From Eurosta solidaginis (lineage: Eukaryota; Arthropoda; Insecta; Diptera; Tephritidae), in the NCBI RefSeq assembly GCF_040869045.1, contig NC_090319.1, forward strand, positions 338,500,302 through 338,564,301: a DNA stretch of 64,000 nucleotides. Direction: 5' to 3'. Shown here piece after piece: positions 57,201 through 64,000 of the stretch. Below the pieces are notes generated by a model. The model was not told where the DNA came from, ran no database searches, and worked only from the letters and a program-made list of their open reading frames with translations. The number at the start of each line of letters is the position of its first letter. Within the stretch, counting starts at the first letter, position 1. Made by a program: the position numbers and the translations under genes.

Positions 57201-60200
57201 ACATTTTTCTCCCGACGATACATTAATTGTCGAACAGAAAATGTTTTTAAATTTGAACGTTTTTAATCATCTTGGGGTATGATATTTGAATATTTTATGA
57301 TCAAAAATTTCAAAAAATGCTGGCTGGATAATATTTGCGTATCACAACATTTCCATTGCATAGAATTATGAAGTTCTGAAAATAAGATTAAGCGTTACAT
57401 CTTCATTCCATTATGATTACATTTGTTTCTGAAATATGAAAGAAGTTCATAGATAAAAGATTACGATGCAATGACGTAGCGCAAACTCTGTTAAAGTGTA
57501 CGGCAACGGTTTTACAACAGAACTACGGTGTTATCTAGTTTTCTGTAAGATTTACGGCACAGCATTTTTTTTTTCAACAAGGTTGTGGCCCAGAACGTTT
57601 AATTTATTTCTGATTTCCATTCAAAGTTAAGTTGGCCACGGCGATATCGTTAGTTATAGCATGAATAACATTTCAGACCAATAGCCCCCACAATGCCACC
57701 ATTTCACCTCAAATCACTTTGCCCCGAAAACGTCATACAATTACTATGTATGTACGTATTTACTTATCATTTTTTCTTGTGAAACAAAAAATTTTCATAA
57801 GAATCAATGGGGGAAAACGAAAGTATAAGTATGAAATTTTTAACTTTTTATAAGCAAGAATTTCTGTTAGAAACCAAATTTTGTTCAAGTTCACCAAGAA
57901 CGACTCTTGAATCCTTACTTCTTAAGCGTAATTAGAAAATTGTACAGGTGCGTTGGCCTATAAGGAAATCATCAGCACTGCGATATTCTGAGAAAAAAAC
58001 TTAAAAAATAAATTGAACAATCCAACAAAGACCTCTAGATATAATGACCACGAATATAGCAAATGAAACAAGGCTTAAGCCCTGTTGTTTTTGTTGTGGC
58101 AATACGGACACTCCCCGAAGGCCTTGGGCAGTGCTATCGATTTTCCTGGTTCCTTGACGGATGCAGATCCAGTACGTTCCGGTAACAAGCACACATAAAA
58201 CCTTTAAGGCCACACCGCCCTCCCACACACTATATCCATAAGGAATTTGCCAGAACCTCGGTTTTTAAAGTAACAGGATTCGCCACGGGTAGGTGAGGTT
58301 GATAATTGGGTTCGAGAAGCTATAAATTGCACTGGCAACACCTTGAAAGGGTTGCGCTACACAACCCCTTGAATCAATTTGATATTTTAGACGCCTCTTA
58401 CTACCTGCCGCGGGTATATTCTAACCCGCTGGGGTCTTTTCCAAGAGTGGGAAATTATTTTACAACATACGTCTTAGTATCTAATTGAGTTCTCCCGTTC
58501 GATCGTCAAACAAACTCGGATAAACCTCATTTATTTTGTTTATTTTTCCCGAACTTTTCGATAACTAAGCGATTATCGGCAAATTTCTTTTAATTTTTAT
58601 GTGCACGAGAAATAAGATTTTATAATAACTATTGGATTTACCTATCTTAAAATGCTTCAAAAGGTACAACGGAGTTCGGAGCTCTGCATTACCGAGGCTC
58701 TCGGCTCCACTCCGTCTGAAGCACTCAACACAATTCTATACCTTCCACCTCTTGACCTAGTGGCAAATGGATCTAGTTGTCAAATGGATCTAGTGGACGC
58801 GCAACAATCCTGGGCACGAGCGCCCCAGTCCCAATAACGGTACGCACTGACTACTGCACGCCAAAGAACGTCTTCGTTAAAAACTATAGTATATATATAC
58901 CATCGCGACAAGACTGGAATACCAGACAACATACGGTACCGGGTGCCATCAACATATTCACGGATGGTTCTAAGCTTGACGGGAAGGTGGGAGCAGGCTT
59001 TTCTTCATCGGATCTGGGTCTAGAGTCTCTTTTCGCCTACCAGATCACTGTAGTATTTACCAAGTGGAAATGCTGGCAATACACAGGGCTGTGAATCATC
59101 TCGGGTCTATGCCTAAGGATGGTAGACAGATGTTTATTTTCTCAGACAGCCATTCCACATTAAAGGCCCTGGACTCACTGAATGCCGCAGATCTCTTAAC
59201 GAGATGGCTCAGCACTTAAGTATCAGCCTTATATGGTTACCTGGGCACAGGGATATTGAAGGCAACTGCAGAGCAGGCGAGCTGGCCAGAAGAGGCACCA
59301 CCGGCCATATCCTTCCGGGAAATGATTCCGTAGGTATACCCATGGCCACTTTCAGGCTTCGTTGAACACGAGCACTATAAGAATGGCAAATGGACTATGG
59401 CCAGCCATATCATCGTGTGAGACATCCAGGCTAACATGGCCATCATAGGGGTATCAAGGGGCGCACAAGAGCGCTTCTAATTGTAAACGAATAAGTTCTG
59501 TCGTCCCTGATAAGGGTTCTAACAGGGCATTGTTTAATAGGCACGCATGGTGCTAGAATGGGGGTATCGACCTTCGACTATTGTCGTAGCTGCAGATGTA
59601 CAGAAGAAGAGGAGAGTGTCCAGCACCTTCTCTGTCGTTGTCCAGCGCTTAGTAGGTGTAGGTTGGCCATCCTTGGTAAACCTTTTCTACATGACCTTGC
59701 TGAGGTCTCTAGCTATGAAGACAAGTCTCTAACAAAATATATTAATTCCACGAAGTGGTTTGACCCGCTTTAGGCTGGGTAGGAGTCCTCTTTGAGACCG
59801 TATAGGGTATTACAATGGGCCCATTGGTGGCCTAAGTAGTGAGCTGGTACCATAGTGCCCAGCTCTGCCCTCGCAACCTAACCTAACCTACTATTGGATC
59901 ATATCTTGTACGATGGATCTATCACATGAGACTTTCCAATGATTTCTCTGTCAACGTCACAACAAAAAAAAAATGCTTCGTAACCTTCTGTTCTATCAAC
60001 CCTAGGTAATATAAATGTATGAGTGTTGTACATATATATAATAAAAATACCGATATATATATGGTTGATTTCATACATTTAATCACCTATAAATATATAT
60101 GTGTATATATACATGACTTTATAAATATGTATATATTTAAATTGTGTGATTCACTTTTTAGTATGCAAATAAATATTTAATTTTTTTCTTTTTATGCAGC

Positions 60201-63200
60201 GGGTCAGCCGTCGGTGAATTACCAGCGTAAGTATCATATTTTGTATTTATAAATTCATTAAAATGAATTGACGAATATGAATATGAAATTAAGTGGGAAA
60301 TTTTGATTAACTCTGAACATAAATTTTATAGATGGTCATATTATTCGCGAACAGCCTAAATATTTGCATTTATTTGCCTACTTCCCCTTTACTTTTCAAT
60401 CAACTGTACTTACTTTAAAGTGGGGATGGGAGGCGGGTGTTTAGGGGACTTTTAAAGTTTTATACCGCGTCATTTTGTTAGAATTTTATAAACTTATAAC
60501 GTGCGCTTAATACTATAACGCCAGAGGATCTGTCCTTTAAGATGACACTACACCGGGCTGAAAAACTGCATTAACTGTTTTTATTTGAACGTTTTGAAAA
60601 TTTTCACAAAGTCGCGTTTCAACAAAGAGAGGAAATACGAAGACTTAGTTGTATGTGGGAAAGCACCAGCTGAGGCTTCCTTAGCTAATTTTTTTGAAAC
60701 ATGGATCTTGATATGCTATTTTTATACTCAGCTGAGTAGAGCTCACAGAGTATATTAATTTTGTTCGCATAACGGTACCCCGGAAGTGCATAAACTAATC
60801 GAGATAGATATAGACTTCTACATATCAAAATGATGTGGGCGAAAAAAGAAATTAATTTAGCCATGTCCGTCCGTCGGTCCGTCCGTCTGTCCGTAAACAC
60901 GATAGCTAGAGTAAATTTTGAGGTATCTTAATGAAATCTGGTGCGTAAATTCCTGGGCACTTATCTCAGATCGCTATTTAAGATGAACGAAATCGGACTA
61001 TAACCACGCCCACTTTTTCGATATCGAAAATTTCGAAAAATAGAAAAAGTGTTATAGTTCATTAACAAAATCGGATAAAGCGATGAAACTTGGTAGGTGG
61101 GTTGACCTTATGACGCAGAATAGAAAATTAGTAAAATTTTGAACAATGGGCGTGGCGCCGCTCTTTTTTAAAAGAAGGTAATTTAAAAGTTTTGCAAGCT
61201 TTAATTTGGCACCCGAACTTAGCCTTCCTTACATTTTGTTCTTTAATCTTTTGTAATTTTAGCGGTCTTTTCTTTGATGAAACAAGAATGATATTTTAAG
61301 GAGCAGAAACTGGGCTATCGCCCAAAAGTAAGCAGCTGTTTTTAGAACGATTAAAAAACAAAAATCTTCGGAGGCTTTCCCAAAATATTTTTAAAAATTA
61401 AGCTGCCTTGTTTTACAATTTTTATATCGTTCCAGTTTAATAGAGGGGATTTGTACACATTTCATGCAAAAGATATGAATTTTTTTAGTTTTTAGGTACT
61501 ACCTATTTTCATCTCGAAATAATTCCGTAGCAAAAGACTATTTATGAATAATCAGGCGACCATTTCGAGAATATTTCGGGATTAGTTCTTGGATGTTCTC
61601 GAAACCACTTCGGAATTGTTTCATTACTATTTCAAGAGCATTTATCTGTCACTTAACGACCATTTTTTAATCATTTCGCAATTATTTCTAGCCTTTTTCA
61701 AGCTCATTATTTCGAGGTCGTCTGCAGAATGAATTCGAGATTCTTTCAGGGATTATACGAATCATTGTGGATAGGTTCGTTTTTTTGGTACTATTTCATG
61801 AACATTTAGGGACCACCTTCGAGCAATTGTTGGATTTTGCGAGGATTGCTTTCATTATCAGTTCGGTAGTGTCTCGCGATAATTTCCAGTATTTTTTTTT
61901 TATTAGTTTAGGACTTGCGATTTGAAATTTAAACGGCCTTACTTTAGTAAGTTTGCAAATATATAATTTTTTTATTAAAATTGTTTATTTTAACCCCTTA
62001 GCTGTGTTCACGAGTACATGGACATATATTCCGAAGTGCAATCATCAGATCCAGCTGAACTAATAAATTCACCATTTGGTGGACGATATTGCGGTACAAT
62101 ACCGCCAAGACGACGTATATCCATGTACCGAGCTATAGCCATTTCATTTTTTACAAATAAAAATGTATCAACACCCGATTTATTCGAAGGAACTTATAGA
62201 TTTATAAATGCATGTAAGTACAACGGAAGTTTCAATTTTAAACTAAATTAGTTACACAAACTAAAATAAACACACTTTAAAACATAAAATATTTTGCTAC
62301 TAATTACCTATCTAACTCTTAGCTGAATATGAAATTGGTATACCAATAGCGGGTTCACCTTGTTCCTACACCATCACGCCTAGTATGAGTATAAATAAAA
62401 CTGGCGCACTAATATCGCCAACTTATCCTGGTGCCTATCCAAAGGATATGTCATGCACATATCAATTTCTTGGCGAATCAAATCAAAGAGTTAGATTAGA
62501 ATTTCGTGATTTTGACCTATTTTTTGGTGGACCACAGTGAGTACCTCTGAATGCTAGACAAACTAATTCAAATACATACATACAAAAAAAGACGCATACA
62601 TAAATGCATATGCATGGGAGATCATATCATACATAATTTCCTTTCTTTTTGAAATATGTGACATGGAATCATGAAAGGGACCTATTGTGCGAAAACAAGT
62701 TTTCGAGAAAAGCGCGTTTAAAGTTTTTGTTTAGCTTGACTCTGTGTAGCGGCCGGCCGCTGTGAACGAATTTTGTAATTAAAATTTAAGTAACTTTCCG
62801 ATAAGCTACAAGCTTGAAACTCGGAATATAGTTCAGAACCCGATGACAATGCAATAATAAGAAAAAAATCTCCGATAGGTGATCGTATTTGTGATCCGAT
62901 TTGTTTTAAATGCGATATGTGAAAAAACTAAGAAAGATGGAAAACACGGTCTGTTCCATCGGAAAGAGCGTTAAATTTCCTATAAGAATAACTGAAAAAG
63001 TGAAGAATGGTATTTTCGAACAATAGGTCCCTTTCATGATTCCAGGTCACATTTATAAGCAAAAATTTTAAGTTACTATAAAACAAAATCTCCTATGGAG
63101 CTGCATATATGTATGTGTGATATGTATGTTTGTACTTTGAGTTGAGTTAATTTAATTGGAATATTTTCTCAACAGCTGCCCATTTGACTATGTCAAAGTG

Positions 63201-63393
63201 TATGATGGTCCCGATAATTCGTCAGCATTAATTGGTACATATTGCGGACAGCAAAGGAATTTAGTTTTATATTCAAGCGAATCGAGCCTTTTTGTTCATT
63301 TTTATACATTGCCGAGAACAGCAAATACTCAAAATCGTGGCTTTAAAGGAATTTATGAATTTAGCGAAAGTTTTGTTAAATTAGATTTTATAC
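48119..63393 (+). CDS. Tandem-CUB-domain protein (suppressor of lurcher 1-like), partial gene
   Basis: Six exons join in frame: 48119-48241, 52434-52611, 60200-60226, 62002-62213, 62323-62536, 63176-63393; all have GT/AG borders and consistent phase, giving about 323 residues. The first exon starts in phase and the last ends in phase, so more exons lie outside or were not seen; no signal peptide or membrane span is visible. CUB1 (from CDQTF) has the four Cys (CDQT, QCLYTF, CVHEYMDIY, RYCG); CUB2 (from PCSYTI) has SCTYQF, HCPFDYVKVYDG and TYCGQQ. CUB domains bind proteins outside the cell. The sequence looks like insect proteins named suppressor of lurcher protein 1, auxiliary subunits of glutamate receptors in nematodes; that name is from recall. 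Introns hold several retroelements. Confidence 0.85.
48250..49155. other. CUB gene intron, left part
   Basis: AT-rich. A short TCGATTTATCGAATATTCG palindromic patch at 48990-49015 resembles the island at 50640. No gene. Confidence 0.4.
49160..49500 (+). repeat. Degenerate ATTTCGGGACTA-type minisatellite
   Basis: Words ATTTCGG, TTTTGGGA, GACTATTTC and GGTCA recur about every 12-20 bp over 340 bp. The 148-aa frame here is a by-product. A second island lies at 61500-61880. Confidence 0.55.
50037..50078 (-). ncRNA. Hammerhead-like RNA H5, stem III imperfect
   Basis: Minus strand: CTTC (50078-50075), CTGAGGA (50074-50068), G, GACGC with loop GAATAT and GCGTC (50066-50051, stem II 5 bp), GAA (50050-50048), ACGCT (50047-50043), TA (50042-50041), GAAG (50040-50037) closing stem I. 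The core and stems I and II are right. The stem III element is not self-complementary and is longer than in H4, so activity is uncertain. Confidence 0.55.
50640..50800. repeat. TCGAATA palindromic island
   Basis: About 150 bp of overlapping TTCGAATA, ATCGAATT and TTCGATTAAT words, self-complementary throughout. No ends found. Confidence 0.5.
51255..51500 (+). repeat. Repeat D fragment
   Basis: AGGGTTGGACCATAG, TTGGTTGGTGTCATTTGG, GTAAGAGTTTCACCTGTTC; diverged relative of 16695-17060. Confidence 0.45.
51990..52200 (+). repeat. Repeat C fragment
   Basis: CATCCCGCCCTTCCACCCCC, CCATAAGGAACTTTGGGTCG, CGCCACGGGTAGGTGAGG; 3' part of the family seen at 58080-58450. Confidence 0.6.
52434..52611 (+). 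CDS. CUB gene exon: first half of CUB1
   Basis: Acceptor TTCAAACAG, donor GTAAGT. Encodes CDQTFVSRIGGPQNGTF and QCLYTFLAGPGQRVEVLF up to FNLRGSPP. Two of the CUB1 cysteines are here. Confidence 0.9.
52765..53165. repeat. TGAT-word island, left half
   Basis: Begins near CACTCAGCATTTTGGTGATT; TGATGAT, TTGATGATC and AATCATTTTT words recur. The matching right half is at 56900-57335, ending AAAAATGCTGGCTGG in reverse. The LINE between them seems to have split an old inverted-end element. Confidence 0.5.
53402..53842 (+). CDS. LINE ORF1 (intronic, CUB gene)
   Basis: 146 aa, not host coding. A Ser/Thr/Ala low-complexity head (SASTSTSASASTS-like, from repeated GCATCTACA codons) precedes RRAIFVSRLHASLTVDDISN, EVFKFNFKYEREISPFKIT and SVPDSSFWPEH. 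The second part resembles the C-terminal domain of ORF1 proteins in Jockey/CR1-group elements that pairs with an endonuclease-RT ORF2. It overlaps the ORF2 frame by some 85 bp. 5' truncation is possible because the start lies in the repeat. Confidence 0.65.
   Translation: MGSSAASTSISASTVGSSPASTSTSASASTSISASTISVVQPVGPREVTAVPPRRAIFVSRLHASLTVDDISNYICSKLNINNSSVEVFKFNFKYEREISPFKITVPHLYVDSVPDSSFWPEHSVVHCTNIVPKNSITFTTGTAKK
53758..56601 (+). pseudogene. LINE ORF2, endonuclease plus RT, one stop codon
   Basis: One continuous frame broken only by TAG at 55936-55938. Endonuclease: HYQNVRGLRSK, VVAFTETWL, AGGVLIAVDSS, LVVLGDFNLPSVNW. Linker with SRLYKRFKR, then RT: SPGPDGVPSCVLKY, ENYRGIAKLSAIPK, CQHGFVPRRATTTNL, YTDFSKAFDSVNH (first Asp), SGVPRDSHLGPLLFTLFIND, LMYADDVKLC (Asp pair), then after the stop NCSKCKLMTFHR, DLGVLFDPKL and a C-terminal WCPGYQNFI. 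Unusual: the GVPQG block reads GVPRD. The 3' UTR ends near 56836 in AAATAAATT-rich sequence. No ATG opens the frame early; translation may depend on ORF1 overlap. Young by its few lesions. Confidence 0.9.
56602..56836 (+). other. LINE 3' UTR and A-rich tail
   Basis: Sequence after ORF2 to the AAATAAATTAAAAATTAAAT tail. The 94-aa frame 56489-56773 is a shadow. Confidence 0.6.
56900..57335. repeat. TGAT-word island, right half
   Basis: TGATTATTC, AATCATGATAATC and TATGATCAAAAATTTC words; counterpart of 52765-53165. Confidence 0.5.
57340..58075. other. CUB gene intron, no gene
   Basis: AT-rich, nothing recognised. Confidence 0.4.
58080..58450 (+). repeat. Interspersed repeat C, longest copy
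   Basis: TTGTTTTTGTTGTGGCAATA, GACACTCCCCGAAGGCC, CAGATCCAGTACGTTCCGG, CGCCACGGGTAGGTGAGG, GAAGCTATAAATTGCACTGG, AAGGGTTGCGCTACACAACC and GCGGGTATATTCTAACCC in order. Non-coding; copies at 40593 and 51990. Confidence 0.65.
58640..59890 (+). pseudogene. LINE 3' part with RNase H domain
   Basis: After the RT thumb (QKVQRSSELCITEALGSTPS, LYLPPLDLVA) comes an RNase H domain: NIFTDGSKLDGKVGAGF (first Asp), a decayed Glu region, FSDSHSTLKALDSL (Asp) and IWLPGHRDIEGN (His/Asp). Then LTGHCLIGTHGARMGVS and a zinc-knuckle-like CRSCRCTEEEESVQHLLCRC. The frame shifts several times (58837, 59094, ~59215, ~59540). RNase H after RT is a mark of the I/LOA/R1 group. The 3' end is an AACCTAACCTAACCTA run at 59876-59891. 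5' truncated, dead. Confidence 0.8.
60200..60226 (+). CDS. CUB gene microexon, 27 nt
   Basis: Acceptor TTTATGCAG, donor GTAAGT. Phase joins GA of the previous exon to give DGSAVGELPA before CVHEY. Length is a multiple of three, so skipping it would keep frame; it lies in the loop ahead of the third CUB1 Cys. Confidence 0.85.
60230..60715. other. CUB gene intron, no gene
   Basis: AT-rich; no recognised repeat. Confidence 0.4.
60719..61237 (-). repeat. Interspersed repeat A, short copy
   Basis: Plus strand TTTATACTCAGCTGAGTAGAG ... CATGTCCGTCCGTCGGTCC ... CACCCGAACTTAGCCTTCC. Only 519 bp against 1.6 kb at 13881: the internal minisatellite is missing. Confidence 0.7.
61500..61880 (+). repeat. 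Degenerate ATTTCG-type minisatellite
   Basis: CATTTCGAGAATATTTCGGG, GACTATT, CACTTCGGAATTG and related words; same style as 49160-49500. Confidence 0.5.
62002..62213 (+). CDS. CUB gene exon: second half of CUB1
   Basis: Acceptor CCCTTAG, donor GTAAGT. Encodes CVHEYMDIYSEVQ, FGGRYCGTIPPRRRISMYRA and TPDLFEGTYRFINA. Confidence 0.9.
62323..62536 (+). CDS. CUB gene exon: first half of CUB2
   Basis: Acceptor AACTCTTAG, donor GTGAGT. Encodes SEYEIGIPIAGSPCSYTI, GALISPTYPGAYPKDMSC and RVRLEFRDFDLFFGGP. Confidence 0.9.
62656..63052. mobile_element. MITE with ~35-bp inverted ends (repeat E)
   Basis: Left ATGTGACATGGAATCATGAA and right TTCATGATTCCAGGTCACAT, with AGGGACCTATTGT next inside, are near-perfect complements. 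The interior has the palindrome CGGCCGGCCG and AACTTTCCGATAAGC. No coding. It sits in the intron between the two CUB2 exons. Target duplication not settled. Confidence 0.7.
63176..63393 (+). CDS. CUB gene exon: second half of CUB2
   Basis: Acceptor TCTCAACAG, donor GTAAGT. Encodes CPFDYVKVYDGPDNSSALIG, TYCGQQRNLVLYSSESSLFV and RGFKGIYEFSESFVKLDFI. The donor shows that the gene continues; no later exon was recognised before 64000. Confidence 0.9.
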
Positions 63394-63717
63394 GTAAGTA
63401 ATTGTATCAATATTGGTTAAACGGTAATCTGAAGTTTTCAGTTTTTAGCCTTTTTCATTTTTCATTTGCACATTAGAGTGTTTCAAAAATAAAACAAACA
63501 AAAAATGTTGGTTGTCATATTTAGGATATAAAGTTGACATCTGGCATATTTGCCTAGATAATATCCCAAATATGTGCACATCTTTTTTTATTATTATAAG
63601 TCTATATTTTCATGCTCAGCTGATTAAAACTGGAACTTTTTAGCAGCATAAACTTATAGAGATGAATGAAGTTTTTCATATCACAAAATTATCAGAGTAA
63701 AAAAGGAAATTCACAAC

Positions 63718-63912
63718 TTAATGAACTCCGTACGCCTGTCTGTCTGCGGCTTTGGGGTCATAGGTAATAAAAACTGCAGTTTCAAGACAGCTTTCTTGCT
63801 TCAAAAGTTTTATTTCATTCGGCAAAGGGTTCCATAGCTTTACGGCGCTAACAAAAGTCCAAGTAAGAAAACTTAGGAACGATGAGATTGAGTGTTCAAG
63901 CGCGCTGGGCAT
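63718..63912 (-). pseudogene. Small LINE C-terminal fragment
   Basis: Minus-strand FVSAVKLWNPLPNEIKLL resembles the LWNSLP-IR block near the end of Jockey/CR1-type ORF2. Too short to place further. Confidence 0.4.
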
Positions 63913-64000
63913 GTTTTACGTTTTCATACAGGCACAATGACTTTTGTGTATATATGTGTTAATCAATACAGTTTTCTAAGAATATAGTATACAAGCTTAT

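Noticed and set aside
59876..59891. AACCTAACCTAACCTA as a telomeric repeat
   Set aside because: Only three units at the 3' end of a LINE fragment; it fits a LINE tail better.

Overview
This window is eukaryotic, from an AT-rich insect genome with very dense repeats. The interspersed families, a tRNA-derived SINE and the split host genes point to a higher fly (Diptera). A tephritid fruit fly is my best guess, but that is inference from the look of the repeats; no species marker was read. There are no rRNA genes, no CRISPR arrays and no bacterial operons.

Host genes are few. (1) A trypsin-like secreted serine protease of two exons lies on the minus strand (5466-6431). A broken tandem copy of its first exon sits just upstream (6924-7175). 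(2) A plus-strand gene encoding tandem CUB domains covers the right quarter of the window. Six exons could be joined by splice sites and phase (48119-48241, 52434-52611, 60200-60226, 62002-62213, 62323-62536, 63176-63393), including a 27-nt microexon. It is open at both ends and resembles proteins annotated as suppressor of lurcher protein 1.

The rest is mostly mobile DNA. 1-2041: broken Ty3/Gypsy element with a 516-bp LTR. 4690-5215: LINE fragment. 8213-11470: an old interspersed repeat carrying a PIF/Harbinger element and a 733-bp foldback element. 11761-15574: a dead Tc1-like transposon of IR/DR type, itself invaded by a hammerhead-bearing foldback and by a 1.6-kb repeat. 17100-19440: two LINE pieces of one family. 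22713-23038 and 37397-38016: hAT-type MITEs with perfect 8-bp target duplications. 24958-28330: CR1/L2-like LINE. 28594-32410 and 32523-36339: a nearly identical 3.8-kb direct duplication. 44230-45790: Gypsy integrase fragment. 53402-56836: a nearly intact LINE in a CUB-gene intron. 58640-59880: LINE with an RNase H domain.

The most unusual signal is a set of hammerhead-ribozyme-like sequences. Two have every core element with paired stems and a self-complementary stem III (2573-2609 minus and 37225-37263 plus). A third has good stems I and II (50037-50078 minus). Two decayed copies lie in a 172-bp tandem pair (12074-12110 and 12247-12283). The copy at 37225 sits inside a 283-bp insertion with inverted arms and a 17-bp target duplication. 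This resembles what is known for Penelope-like elements and retrozymes, but no reverse transcriptase or GIY-YIG gene is present here.
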